From assembly GCF_047124445.1 (NCBI RefSeq), contig NZ_CP138921.1, forward strand, positions 2,852,001 through 2,916,000: a stretch of 64,000 nt of DNA, in the 5' to 3' direction. Below the pieces are notes generated by a model. The model searched no databases. It had not been told where the DNA came from and worked only from the letters and a program-made list of their open reading frames with translations. Made by a program: the position numbers and the translations under genes. This stretch comes from Shimia sp047124445. Lineage in GTDB: Bacteria > Pseudomonadota > Alphaproteobacteria > Rhodobacterales > Rhodobacteraceae. Shown one piece after another: positions 18,001 through 28,419 of this stretch. The stretch's first letter is position 1. The number at the start of each line of letters is the position of its first letter.

Positions 18001-18070
18001 TCAGGAAGATCAGGATGATCATCCATGTGTAGATCGGCCGATCGATGGATCCGCGTGCAATATTGACCAT
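15011..18070 (-). CDS. RND-family efflux pump inner-membrane permease
   Basis: A 1019-residue proton-driven RND transporter that should export drugs or lipids across the envelope with a membrane fusion protein and an outer-membrane channel. It has the N-terminal helix DRPIYTWMIILIFLIGGAVSFLNLG, the two large periplasmic loops and the twelve-helix pattern. The proton-relay motif in helix 4 reads GALIIAMGMLVDNAIVVAEG, so one aspartate is kept and the second of the AcrB DD pair is asparagine, as in several non-AcrB subfamilies. It follows the MFP gene by 11 bases in the order marR-MFP-RND. No outer-membrane factor is encoded nearby, so a shared TolC is expected. The substrate is unknown. Confidence 0.95.
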   Translation of the reverse strand: MVNIARGSIDRPIYTWMIILIFLIGGAVSFLNLGRLEDPAFTIKQAVVVTQYPGATAEQVAVEVSEPLESAIQKMEEVDYITSINQPGVSQIDVHIKSTYDGNELPEVWTRLRAKVADAGRHLPTGVSTPLVNDSFGDVFGIFLGVTAEGFSDAEKHELATFLRRELLTVDGVADVDIQGLPEEAIFVEPDLALSVNQNISLNAIAGAIANADAVNAAGTVTIDGARTRIMRPDGSDTVSEIAGLSLGQDGKVVNLVDTSRVFRDRVDNPRQIIRFNGEEAFTLGVAGIATENIVVVGKRVDEKLAQMAGDIPAGVELHPIYQQHVVVEKASNDFLVNLAMSVAIVVAVLAIFMGWRAAVVVGVTLFLTVVGTFLFMGLFSIEMERISLGALIIAMGMLVDNAIVVAEGMQISMLQGKNSREAADEASGKTQIPLLGATIIGIMAFAGIGLSPDATGEFLFSLFAVIGISLLLSWVLALTVTPMLGHYLFKQGKGGEGDAYGGLIFRMYGASLRLALKLRWLVIVGLIAVTAVCYAGFGLMKQQFFPDSNTPLFFVHYKLQQGTPISTTSDQMAVLEEWLNGRDDVVSYATFVGQGATRFMLTYESEKANPSYGHIIVRAENLEAIPPLQKDLEAFGAEALPEGEFRTKRLVFGPGGGDPIQVRFSGSDPVVLRQLATQAAEVLTGTTEDITSVRTNWREQELVIKPIYATERAQTAGVDREDIADMFQFATDGLTTGEFRENERLIPIILRRQADGAFGLVDQVVYSTTSNSFVPVEQMVDGFVHETQNTLIHRRDRVATITVGADIRSGLTAAQVQAQVTGPIEAMDIPVGYKMEWGGELENSSEAQESLGKQLPLSLLIMVLISVLLFNAIRQPIIIWLLVPMSVNGVVLGLLGTDMPFTFTALLGLLSLSGMLIKNGIVLVEEIDFVRDEGLPMRDAIVKASVSRLRPVMLAAVTTILGMAPLLTDAFFVSMAITIMGGLAFATILTLIAAPVFYLVFFGKEERREKKVAAAVPA

Positions 18071-18081
18071 CGACCGCGCCC

Positions 18082-19134
18082 TCAGTTGCCAAAGCCGACA
18101 AAGCGGCGCACGGCTTGGCCGTCGGTCAAGGCACCGCCACCGGTCAGCACCACTTCGTCACCGTCGTTCAGGCCCGCATTGATGCGCACCATGCCAGCTG
18201 TGGCCGGTTCGCTTTCCACCGCGACCCAGGTCACTTTGCCTTCATCGCCACCCTTTGGATCAAACCGCATCACACCGGTTGCGCCTTTGTCATCCACCAC
18301 AATCGCCGTTGGCGGCACCAGAATGCCAGAGGATGGCTCTGCCGCGCTCACGGTCACGGTCACGGACGAACCCGGCAGGATCACTTTGCCCTCAGGCGGC
18401 GTCATGCCAAAGGTGATGCGGAAGGTCTGCCCCACGCTGCTAGTCTCCGCGTCAAACTCGCGGATTTGCAGATCAAACTCCTCGTCATTGCCCGGGAAGC
18501 GCGCCTTGATGGTCACGTTCTGCTCATTGCCCGCACGCTGGAACAGAATCTCCGGCACATCCACTTCAATACGCAACTCGCTCAGGTCGTGAATCCGCAC
18601 CACCGGGCTGCCCGCGCTCACGGTCGTGAACAGCTCCACATTGCGGCTGGACACCAGCGCATCAAACGGCGCTTTCAACGTGGCATGGCGCAAGGACCAT
18701 TCCGCGTTTTTCACCGCGATCTGTGCCAAAGACGCCTGCGTTTCCGCGTCGTCCAAGGTCACCTGACTCACCGTGTTGCCGCGCAGCTTGTTGAGGCGCT
18801 CCACTGTGCGATCTGCTTGTTCTTTCTGCAAAATCGCCTGATTGAGTTGCAACTCAAAGATCTCCAGATCGAGCCGCGCAATCACGTCGCCTTCGCCAAT
18901 ATTCAGACCTTCGGTCACCGGGAAATCGACAATCTGCCCGCCCACCTGAAACGCCAGATCCACCGACTGGCGCGCTTTCACCTGACCGAAGAACTGCCGC
19001 TCAAAGGCGACCGGCGCTTCGCTCACCACCATGAGTTTCACCGGCTTCAACACGTCCTGCGCCAGGGCCGCGACCGCGCCGCTCACCGTGATCATCGCCG
19101 CTGTGGCGCAGATTTTTCCAAACTTTTTCAGCAT
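18082..19134 (-). CDS. RND efflux periplasmic adaptor (membrane fusion protein)
   Basis: A 350-residue periplasmic adaptor that bridges the RND permease and the outer-membrane channel. The start at MLKKFGKICATAAMITVSG overlaps the marR stop by seven bases and has a GGAGG site, and it gives a clear signal peptide ending near AALAQ. The lipoyl/barrel region VDLAFQVGGQIVDFPVTEGLNIGEGDVIARLD, a short alpha-hairpin (LNQAILQKEQADRTVERLNKLRG) and beta-barrel parts are recognisable. The overlap indicates translational coupling to the regulator. Confidence 0.94.
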   Translation of the reverse strand: MLKKFGKICATAAMITVSGAVAALAQDVLKPVKLMVVSEAPVAFERQFFGQVKARQSVDLAFQVGGQIVDFPVTEGLNIGEGDVIARLDLEIFELQLNQAILQKEQADRTVERLNKLRGNTVSQVTLDDAETQASLAQIAVKNAEWSLRHATLKAPFDALVSSRNVELFTTVSAGSPVVRIHDLSELRIEVDVPEILFQRAGNEQNVTIKARFPGNDEEFDLQIREFDAETSSVGQTFRITFGMTPPEGKVILPGSSVTVTVSAAEPSSGILVPPTAIVVDDKGATGVMRFDPKGGDEGKVTWVAVESEPATAGMVRINAGLNDGDEVVLTGGGALTDGQAVRRFVGFGN

Positions 19135-19598
19135 TCTTTTTCCTCCAATCGCCCGGCCTCTACGGCGCCGGGCATGGCTTTCACGGCCAATTTGGCAAAC
19201 TGGGAGATTTCCTCGACGGTCATGCCGCAAATCTCACGGAACCGGAGCTTGACCGCGTCCATCAACGTGGCCCGCGCCGCCAACCCTTCCGGAGTCAACT
19301 CTAACACAAGCGCGCGTCGGTCTTTCGGATCACGCGTGCGCTGCACAAAGCCGCGTTCTTCCAACGCGTCCGCCACCGGCGTGATCGCCGAAGGAATACA
19401 GAAGGTGTCCTCCGCCAAAACCCCCATGCGTTTTGGCCGGTCCATAAACACCAATATCCGCCGCTCCATTTTGGTGAGCGGCGGGTCGATGTTGATGTCT
19501 TCCAGCTCCGCCTCAATCTGATTGAACAGAGCAAAGACACCGATGATCGCCAGAAACTCGTCCGGCAGATCAGTGTTGGAAAATAAATCGTCAGGCAC
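19128..19598 (-). CDS. MarR-family regulator of the efflux operon
   Basis: A 156-residue winged-helix protein. The recognition region FCIPSAITPVADALEERGFVQRTRDPKDRRALVLELTPEG is the usual MarR helix-wing with the DxRDRR-like DPKDRR motif. It is first in an operon with the MFP and RND genes and overlaps the MFP start. Such proteins generally repress their own efflux operon until a ligand binds. A perfect dyad TATTTCA-N5-TGAAATA lies 16 bases upstream of its ATG and is the natural operator candidate. Confidence 0.9.
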   Translation of the reverse strand: MPDDLFSNTDLPDEFLAIIGVFALFNQIEAELEDINIDPPLTKMERRILVFMDRPKRMGVLAEDTFCIPSAITPVADALEERGFVQRTRDPKDRRALVLELTPEGLAARATLMDAVKLRFREICGMTVEEISQFAKLAVKAMPGAVEAGRLEEKEC

Positions 19599-19614
19599 GC
19601 GCGATTCCCTGAAT

Positions 19615-19633
19615 TATTTCAGATTTTGAAATA
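19615..19633. promoter_or_regulatory. Candidate MarR operator
   Basis: Perfect inverted repeat TATTTCA-GATTT-TGAAATA immediately upstream of the marR-MFP-RND operon. Its size and position fit an autoregulatory MarR site. Confidence 0.55.
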
Positions 19634-19867
19634 TCCAAATACAGAAGCTTTAAGAACAAACAAGGGGCAAGACTGAAAAAACATGTCTTGCCGACACATC
19701 AAATCACCTGACTTTTCAGGGCAATACCCGCAACGCTGCGCCAACACGATCACGGAAACTTCTCGAAAATTTTATTAGAAGTCAGAGTGTTACCCGGCTG
19801 ACCGAGTGATTAAATTAACACTGTTTCGCTATGCATTCCGCACGAAAGATTACGTGGTGCGTGAACT

Positions 19868-22147
<2,280 letters not shown>

Positions 22148-22452
22148 TCTCCTTGTCTTGCTCGATGCGCAACTCATGAGCCCTCTACACGCCAAGTTTG
22201 GAGCGTGTCGTCGGCTGAGTGGCGCCCGTCCTCCCCTCTTCAGACCGCCAGGCCTCTGACACCGCGCGGCGGTTAAGCCAGCCGCACACGGCAACAAAAT
22301 AGCACGCCCTCACTGATGGCACCCCCAGCCCTCCGGCCCCGCTCTCAGAGCTTCTCACCGCGCGGCGGACAGCCGACGCGCCCCCTTGCGCACAGCAAAA
22401 AGGGCGACATGCCCTAACATGCCGCCCCTCGCGCGTGTCTTGTTAAGTGGCC
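22148..22452. other. Intergenic region between the hybrid kinase and flgI
   Basis: About 305 bases without a gene between convergent coding regions. It contains the flgI terminator (22402-22427). The 12-mer ACCGCGCGGCGG occurs twice, at 22261-22272 and 22357-22368, each with the palindromic core CCGCGCGG. Nothing else is recognised. Confidence 0.5.
22397..22427 (-). terminator. Terminator of the flagellar operon after flgI
   Basis: On the minus strand GGGCGGCATG and CATGTCGCCC pair with one mismatch around TTAGGG and are followed by TTTTT. It is 26 bases downstream of the flgI stop. Confidence 0.8.
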
Positions 22453-23565
22453 TTAGCGCACAATGAACTCCGCATGCAGCGCACCCGCCGCTTTGATGCT
22501 CTTGAGGATGTCGATCATGTCCCGCGGGGCCACGCCCAGCGCATTCAGACCTTCGATCACTTCACTCAACGACGTGCCCATCGGCACTTCCGCGAGGCCA
22601 ATGCCTTCGTCCTCGTCAATCTCCGCCTCAGTCCGCGGCACCACAACGGTTTCACCATCGGCAAACGGATTTGGCTGCACCACAAGGGGCGTTTCCCGGA
22701 CCCGGAGCGTCAAGCCACCCTGGGAGACCGCCACGCGGGAAATCCGCACATCGTCGCCCATCACAATGGTGCCGGAGCGTTGATCCACCACCACGCGGGC
22801 CTTGCGTTCAGGCTCCACAGATATGTTCTCAATCTGGCTCAGCGCATGCGCCGGAGAGGCCTGATTGGTGCGATCGATGTCCACTTGCACGGTGCCCGCA
22901 TCCAGCATCAGCGCGACACGGCGGCCATAGCTGCGGTTGATCGCTTCCTCAATCCGGTTGGCTGTTGTGAAATCCGGCTCCCGCAACGCCAGACGCATGT
23001 TGGTCAGCGTGGAAAAATCAAAGTCGATCTCTCTCTCAATGCGGGCGCCGGAGGGGATCACACCCGACGTGGGCACGCCCTTGACGACGCCACCGGCCTC
23101 GCCTTCGGCTGCCACGCCCCCTGCGATCACCGTGCCCTGGGCGACTGCGTAGATCTCACCATCGGCCGCATTCATCGGTGTCATCACCAATGTGCCGCCC
23201 AAAAGGCTTTTGGCATCGCCAATCGCCGAAATGGTCACATCCACCGTGCCGCCTGCACGGGCGAAGGGCGGGAGCGTTGCGGTTACAAACACCGCCGCCA
23301 CATTCTTGGGACGCATGTTCTCGCCGGTGATGTTCACACCCAACCGTTCGAGAATATTGCCCATAATTTCTTCGGTGAACGGCGCATTCCGCAGCCCGTC
23401 CCCGGTTCCGTTCAGGCCAACCACCAAACCGTAGCCAACCAGATCATTGCCTCGTACACCGTCAAATTCTACCAGATCTTTGATCCGGATCGGCGCTGCT
23501 GCTGCCATGACTGGCATCAGTACGAGGAGCAGTAGCATTCTTGCTAAGCCCATGAGATCATTCAC
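22453..23565 (-). CDS. flgI: Flagellar P-ring protein FlgI
   Basis: Forms the periplasmic P ring around the flagellar rod in the peptidoglycan layer. The 370 residues start with a signal peptide (MLLLLVLMPVMAAAA) followed by the family hallmark IRIKDLVEFDGVRGNDLVGYGLVVGLNGTGDG. The C-terminal FIVR ending and the repeated beta-rich region fit the family. It overlaps flgL by four bases (ATGA), is the last gene of the flgE-flgK-flgL-flgI run and is followed by a terminator. Confidence 0.97.
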   Translation of the reverse strand: MNDLMGLARMLLLLVLMPVMAAAAPIRIKDLVEFDGVRGNDLVGYGLVVGLNGTGDGLRNAPFTEEIMGNILERLGVNITGENMRPKNVAAVFVTATLPPFARAGGTVDVTISAIGDAKSLLGGTLVMTPMNAADGEIYAVAQGTVIAGGVAAEGEAGGVVKGVPTSGVIPSGARIEREIDFDFSTLTNMRLALREPDFTTANRIEEAINRSYGRRVALMLDAGTVQVDIDRTNQASPAHALSQIENISVEPERKARVVVDQRSGTIVMGDDVRISRVAVSQGGLTLRVRETPLVVQPNPFADGETVVVPRTEAEIDEDEGIGLAEVPMGTSLSEVIEGLNALGVAPRDMIDILKSIKAAGALHAEFIVR

Positions 23566-24572
23566 CTTACATAATTTGCCAACGTGAGTTGGGAGAGACG
23601 CGAGGTGATCGTGTAGACCATCTCGAGTTGCACCTGCACGGCCTGCAGCTTGCCCGCCACATCCGTCTGGTCCGCAGAAAGCAGATCGCTCTGCGTCATC
23701 AGCATCGAGCTGCGCGACAGCGAATTCTCCGCCATCGCATTCGCAATACGTTCCTGATTGAAGCCGATGTCCGCGCGCACGCTTGTCAGGTTGTCCTGAC
23801 CGGTCAAAAGCCGCTCGCCGGCAGTTTCCATCAGCTGTTTCTGTTCGATAAGGCTCAAGTTCAAGCCTGGATCCAAGGCCAGCGCAGCCAGTGCGGAATC
23901 CCGCATGGCCTCACGCAGTTCCGTACTGTCAGCGCGGACATTAAAGTCCGCCGACTGGTTGTCGTTCAGGCGCATTGGCGCCAGGTCATTCAAAGAGCCC
24001 ATGTAGGCCCCGGTTTCAAAGCCCCCACCAGCGGACATGAAATAGTCATCCACCGCGGTCACGATGTCGGAAATAGTGACGGAGCCGGCCACGGCCGCGG
24101 AAATCTGCGTCATCATAGTGTCGGCATCAACCAACGGTGCACCGTCGGTGGCGGTGCCGGCAAAGAGGGAGCGGTCTGCGACGCGCCCGTTCAACGCGCT
24201 GACAATGGCATCAAAATCATTGCGCGCGGTTTTGGCCACACTGACCACAGAGGCCGAAAGGCCGGATTCAGAGGCAGACAAAAGATCGCGGCCCAGATCA
24301 CCGGTCACGGTTTGGATCTGATCCAGAGTGGACTGCGCGGTTTCCAGAAACAGCGACGCGTCCTTGGCCGCAATGTCATAGCCTTCCAACACGGTCAGTT
24401 GACGCTCCACACCGGCAAGCATGTTGAAATCGCCTTTCAGCGCCTTCGCCACATCCGCCTTACGGCCCGAGCCCAACTCATAAGCCAGCCGGTTGAGGTC
24501 CTGCTTAACCGAAGTTGTGCGGCGCGTGTTCATCATGTGCTGCGCCATGTCACCTATCGATGTAATGGTCAT
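23562..24572 (-). CDS. flgL: Flagellar hook-associated protein 3 (FlgL)
   Basis: A hook-filament junction protein, 336 residues, homologous to flagellin at its ends. The N-terminal coiled region (MTITSIGDMAQHMMNTRRTTSVKQDLNRLAYELGSGRK) and the C-terminal helix ending in SRLSQLTLANYVR are typical of FlgL. The start overlaps the flgK stop (ATGA) and the stop overlaps flgI, so the three are translationally coupled. The protein would be exported by the flagellar type III system and assembled after FlgK. Confidence 0.9.
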   Translation of the reverse strand: MTITSIGDMAQHMMNTRRTTSVKQDLNRLAYELGSGRKADVAKALKGDFNMLAGVERQLTVLEGYDIAAKDASLFLETAQSTLDQIQTVTGDLGRDLLSASESGLSASVVSVAKTARNDFDAIVSALNGRVADRSLFAGTATDGAPLVDADTMMTQISAAVAGSVTISDIVTAVDDYFMSAGGGFETGAYMGSLNDLAPMRLNDNQSADFNVRADSTELREAMRDSALAALALDPGLNLSLIEQKQLMETAGERLLTGQDNLTSVRADIGFNQERIANAMAENSLSRSSMLMTQSDLLSADQTDVAGKLQAVQVQLEMVYTITSRLSQLTLANYVR

Positions 24573-26026
24573 GAGATCCTCAACAGTTCTTGCATCATTT
24601 CATCCACGGCCTGAATCAGCTTGGCGTTGGCCGCATAGGATTGTTCCACCAGCATCAGCATTTGTAGCTCCTGATCGGTGTCCACACCGTCAATCAGCTC
24701 CATCTCCTCAAGCGAGTTGAGGCGCGCGGAGGCAAAGGCCATATCCTGATCGCTTTGTACCCGCGCACCGGCCACGCTGGAGAGGAACTTGCCGCTCATC
24801 TCGCTCATGGAGACCGCCTTGCTGCCATAGCCGCCGGACACAGGCACAACCTGCTCCTTCATTGCGTCCAGCATCCGGTTCAGATGGGTCGCATCACCGG
24901 AATCGCCCGGCGCTGCGGCGCCCAAACCATCGCGCAGCCGCCAAGTCTCCCCGGCACCGTCAATGTCTACGAGATTGTTCAGCTCCAGCCGCCCGGCCAG
25001 ACCAACCTCGTTTGCGGCGGTAAACGCCAGGCCTGCGTCGGTGAAAATACCCGCATCACCCGGTGCCAGCGTCGGGTCCATCGTCGGATCCTGAAAACGC
25101 TCCACAAGGTTTCGCGCGGCAGCATCCAGATCAGCCTGTGCCTGGGTGCCAAATTCATCGCGAATCGCAAACTGCGCCCCAATGGCGCCACCGGCGAGCG
25201 CGCCTTTGTCACTGTCGATCCGCATCGGGTAGCCGTTGATCGAAATGCCGTTCAGCAGGCCATTGGCCTCGGTCATATGGGGCTCAACTGTGCCCACCTC
25301 GGTGAACTCGATTGTCGCCGCTTTGCCATCCAGCAACACCGCACCATTGGTTGTGTAAAGCGCCACGCCGCCGCGATCACGCGGGGTCAAACGCACCGGC
25401 ACCAACTCGCCAATCTGGTCAATCAACACCTGACGCTGATCTTCCAGCGAGGCGGTTTCCTGCCCCTGGTTGATCGCCAGAGAAATCTTGCGGTTCACCT
25501 CTTCGGTTTCTTTCAGAAGGCCGTTTAGGCTCTCCACCATATTGCCGATGTTGGTGTCCGCCTCGGTGCGCATTTTCTGAATGCCGTCGGATGCATCATT
25601 AAACGCATTGGCGATGCGCTCCGCGTCCTGGGACATATTGGCAAGACGAATGTCGCTGTCCGGCGCACCGGTGGCCATCGCCATCGAGCTTTCAAACGCC
25701 GCCATCACACCTGACAGGCTGGTTGGGTCATCCGGCGTGCCCACCACCTTTTCCAGGCGGTTGTAAAACGCGCTGGTGCCGCTGGCCAAAGCGGTGCCTG
25801 CATCGGCCAACCGACGCTCGGCGATGGTCACCGGGTTCACGTTGCGAGACGTACCCTCCAGTTTCACACCGCCGGAATAGCCATAAAGTGCGGCGGATTG
25901 ACTGAGAGACCGCCGCCCATAACCTTCGGTCATGGCATTGGAGATGTTGGAAGACACCACCTCTGCCCGGCGCGCTGAGGCCGTCAGTCCAGTAAGTGCA
26001 TTGGACAGAGCGCTTGAAATGCTCAT
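24569..26026 (-). CDS. flgK: Flagellar hook-associated protein 1 (FlgK)
   Basis: The 485-residue first hook-filament junction protein. It begins MSISSALSNALTGLTASARRAEVVSSNISNAMTEGYGRR, the conserved flagellar axial-protein N-terminus with the SNISNA pattern, and ends in the heptad-rich ADQELQMLMLVEQSYAANAKLIQAVDEMMQELL-type helix, as in FlgK. It is about 60 residues shorter than the enterobacterial protein, mainly in the variable middle. It lies 40 bases after flgE and overlaps flgL. Confidence 0.95.
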   Translation of the reverse strand: MSISSALSNALTGLTASARRAEVVSSNISNAMTEGYGRRSLSQSAALYGYSGGVKLEGTSRNVNPVTIAERRLADAGTALASGTSAFYNRLEKVVGTPDDPTSLSGVMAAFESSMAMATGAPDSDIRLANMSQDAERIANAFNDASDGIQKMRTEADTNIGNMVESLNGLLKETEEVNRKISLAINQGQETASLEDQRQVLIDQIGELVPVRLTPRDRGGVALYTTNGAVLLDGKAATIEFTEVGTVEPHMTEANGLLNGISINGYPMRIDSDKGALAGGAIGAQFAIRDEFGTQAQADLDAAARNLVERFQDPTMDPTLAPGDAGIFTDAGLAFTAANEVGLAGRLELNNLVDIDGAGETWRLRDGLGAAAPGDSGDATHLNRMLDAMKEQVVPVSGGYGSKAVSMSEMSGKFLSSVAGARVQSDQDMAFASARLNSLEEMELIDGVDTDQELQMLMLVEQSYAANAKLIQAVDEMMQELLRIS

Positions 26027-26066
26027 GCTTTTCCTTTCCGGCCTACAACGGCCTCGGCGCGATTAC

Positions 26067-27374
26067 TTAACGTTTGATATTGGTGGTTTCCTGCAGCATC
26101 TCGTCCACGGTCTGGATGACCTTGGCGTTGGTGCTGTAGGCACGTTGGGTCTGGATCATGTCGGTCAGTTCACCCGCCACATCGGTGGCCGATTCCTCAC
26201 GGACATAAGACAGAAGTTCCCCAGAGGGGCCGGTACCGGCGTCCCACATGAAATACGGACCACTTTCATTGGATGGCACGTAGGTCTGGAAGTCCAAAGA
26301 GATATCCAGGCCGTTCGGGTTTGGCACGTCCACCAGCGGAATCTGCGCGATGGTGCGGGTGATCCCGGTGTCAAAATAGGCGTGTACAAAGCCGTTGTTG
26401 TCCACCTCAACAGAGGTCATGGAGCCAACCGGCGCGCCATCTTTGTCAATGTTCAGAGGGGCATAGTCATCACCCAGCTGGCTCATGCCGCCTTCGGTGC
26501 CAAGCATCCCGATGCTCAGTTCCAGCGGGCCGCCCGCCACGTTCAGGATCGCACTGCCGGTCAGTGGGTCATACGCGCCACCGGGAGGGTTGGACACAAC
26601 ACCCTGCAACAGACCACCAGAGGTCCGGCCATCGTCAAAGGTCATGGTGTAGTCGCCGATGATCGCGCCACCGGAGGCCGAATCGCGGATCACCATGTTC
26701 CACTCGTTGGACGCACCCGCCGCTGGCACGGTTGGCGTAAATTCAATGCTCAGGGTTTCCGCTTGACCCAGGTTGCCATGGTATTCGATGGTCAGCGTTT
26801 CCATGGTACCCGCAGCGCCCGCCACGGTAGAAGTCGCTGGAAGGTTCACACCGAGATCAACCGCGGTGGTTGGAGAGCCAACCAGCTGCGAGGTCAACAA
26901 ACGCACAGGGCTCAGGCCGGTGTCTGTGTCACGTGGATAGTTTGGCACGGTGCCATCGGCATTTGCAGGCCAGCCCATCAGGGTCAGGCCCGCCTCGGAG
27001 ACCAGATAGCCATCTTCATCCGGACGGAAAGAGCCAGTTGTGGCCAGCATCATGGGAGGGCTGGTGTCACCAGCTTTAATCGAGGTCGCCGGAGACACGG
27101 GCAGGAAGCCGCGACCACGTACCGCCAAATCGGTCGGGTTGGTGGTCGGCGTCAGCGAGCCGCCTTCATCAATCAAACGGCGGGAGGTCGCCTGCACGCC
27201 CCCTGCGGAATATTTACCACCACTGGCACCGGTCACCATCGACTGGAAATCAGTCTCAACCCGGCGATAGCCATAGGTCGCAGAGTTCGCGATGTTGTCA
27301 GAGATGGTCGCCAGTCGGGTGGCATTGGCATTGAGCCCGGCCACACCGGCATTAAGCGAAGAGGAAATCGACAT
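26067..27374 (-). CDS. flgE: Flagellar hook protein FlgE
   Basis: The main subunit of the flagellar hook, 435 residues. The N-terminus MSISSSLNAGVAGLNANATRLATISDNIANSATYGYRR and the C-terminus with TDMIQTQRAYSTNAKVIQTVDEMLQETTNIKR are the conserved axial-protein ends. The variable middle shows the usual hook beta-domains. It begins the flgE-K-L-I run. The 98-base gap upstream contains a CtrA-like box, which fits CtrA control of motility genes in this group. Confidence 0.95.
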   Translation of the reverse strand: MSISSSLNAGVAGLNANATRLATISDNIANSATYGYRRVETDFQSMVTGASGGKYSAGGVQATSRRLIDEGGSLTPTTNPTDLAVRGRGFLPVSPATSIKAGDTSPPMMLATTGSFRPDEDGYLVSEAGLTLMGWPANADGTVPNYPRDTDTGLSPVRLLTSQLVGSPTTAVDLGVNLPATSTVAGAAGTMETLTIEYHGNLGQAETLSIEFTPTVPAAGASNEWNMVIRDSASGGAIIGDYTMTFDDGRTSGGLLQGVVSNPPGGAYDPLTGSAILNVAGGPLELSIGMLGTEGGMSQLGDDYAPLNIDKDGAPVGSMTSVEVDNNGFVHAYFDTGITRTIAQIPLVDVPNPNGLDISLDFQTYVPSNESGPYFMWDAGTGPSGELLSYVREESATDVAGELTDMIQTQRAYSTNAKVIQTVDEMLQETTNIKR

Positions 27375-27432
27375 GGTACGCCTTTCTGCTGTATCAATTC
27401 GGTCGTCGTCTGTTTGGTTACGACAATCGGAA

Positions 27433-27447
27433 TTAACAGCGGCCTAA
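27433..27447 (-). promoter_or_regulatory. CtrA-like box upstream of flgE
   Basis: On the minus strand this reads TTAG-N7-TTAA, one mismatch from the CtrA consensus TTAA-N7-TTAA. It lies 59 bases upstream of the flgE ATG, in the short gap between motB and flgE. Confidence 0.45.
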
Positions 27448-27472
27448 CGGCGTACCATATTTCCTTTTAGCG

Positions 27473-28303
27473 TCAGCGATCCGATCGCAGCAGGATGATC
27501 TCAATCCTGTTATTGCGCAGGTCCCGCGGCACATTGGACACCGGTTCGCGATCCGCATGACCGGTCACCCGCGCCACCCGTTCGGTCTCCAAACCATAGG
27601 TTTCCATCAGCTTTCGCAGCTCATTGGCGCGAATCGATGACAGCTGCCAGCTTGGATTTTCCCGCACGGTGATCACGCTGGTGCGCACATGGCCTTCCAC
27701 TGCGACGTCATTGGTCACCATATTGGACACCTCCGCCAGCACCTTGGCCAAATCCACCAGAATGGGCATCGGCACCGCGCTCTTGGGCTTAAACAAACGC
27801 TCTTCTTCGGAATCAAAGATCTCGATCACCAGGCCCTCGTCGGTCAGACGAGTCACCACATGCTTGAGCACATTGTCGGCCAACAGGCTTTCACCACCGC
27901 CACCAATCAGCATGTCTTCGACTTTTTCAAAGTCCTGATCTTCGCCTTTGCTGCCTGGCTGCTCGAACTCCACCGGATCCGGGTTGTCCTTCAACGCCGT
28001 CGGCAAGCCACCCACACCGGTTTGCGACAGGATGTTATGCTCCTGCACGCTGTCACCGCCAAACATGGCGTTGCCGCCACCGGACACTTTGTTCAATGGC
28101 ACCGTTGGGCTGAAGAATTCTGCAATCCCCAGCCGTTGTTGTTCTGTTGTCGCGTTGATCAGCCACATCAGCAAAAAGAATGCCATCATGGCGGTCACAA
28201 AATCCGCGTATGCAATTTTCCACGCCCCACCGTGGTGTCCGTCGCCTGCGATGACCTTCTTACGTTTAATGATCACCGGAGCGCCGTTGGAACTATCAGC
28301 CAT
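27473..28303 (-). CDS. motB: Flagellar motor stator protein MotB
   Basis: With MotA (not in the window) it forms the stator that couples ion flow to flagellar rotation. The 276 residues (start MADSSNGAPVIIKRKKV) contain one N-terminal membrane helix with the ion-binding aspartate in YADFVTAMMAFFLLMWLI, and a C-terminal OmpA-like peptidoglycan-binding domain (SSIRANELRKLMETYGLETERVARVTGHADREP). An upstream in-frame ATG adds seven residues. It is upstream of flgE in the same direction. Confidence 0.94.
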   Translation of the reverse strand: MADSSNGAPVIIKRKKVIAGDGHHGGAWKIAYADFVTAMMAFFLLMWLINATTEQQRLGIAEFFSPTVPLNKVSGGGNAMFGGDSVQEHNILSQTGVGGLPTALKDNPDPVEFEQPGSKGEDQDFEKVEDMLIGGGGESLLADNVLKHVVTRLTDEGLVIEIFDSEEERLFKPKSAVPMPILVDLAKVLAEVSNMVTNDVAVEGHVRTSVITVRENPSWQLSSIRANELRKLMETYGLETERVARVTGHADREPVSNVPRDLRNNRIEIILLRSDR

Positions 28304-28352
28304 CGCCGTCACCCTTTTTCTCACCCTGACAACGACACCTAAACGCCAGCTC

Positions 28353-28367
28353 TTACCCCCACCTTAA
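28353..28367 (-). promoter_or_regulatory. CtrA-like box upstream of motB
   Basis: On the minus strand this reads TTAA-N7-GTAA, one mismatch from TTAA-N7-TTAA, 50 bases upstream of the motB ATG. Together with the flgE box it supports coordinated control. Confidence 0.35.
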
Positions 28368-28419
28368 CATATGGAATACATGAGAAATTTTAGGGATTTT
28401 CCGCCTCCGGCAGACCCGT

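Noticed and set aside
25932..27470. 512-codon plus-strand frame opposite flgE
   Set aside because: Antisense to hook genes with clear motifs; low-complexity composition.
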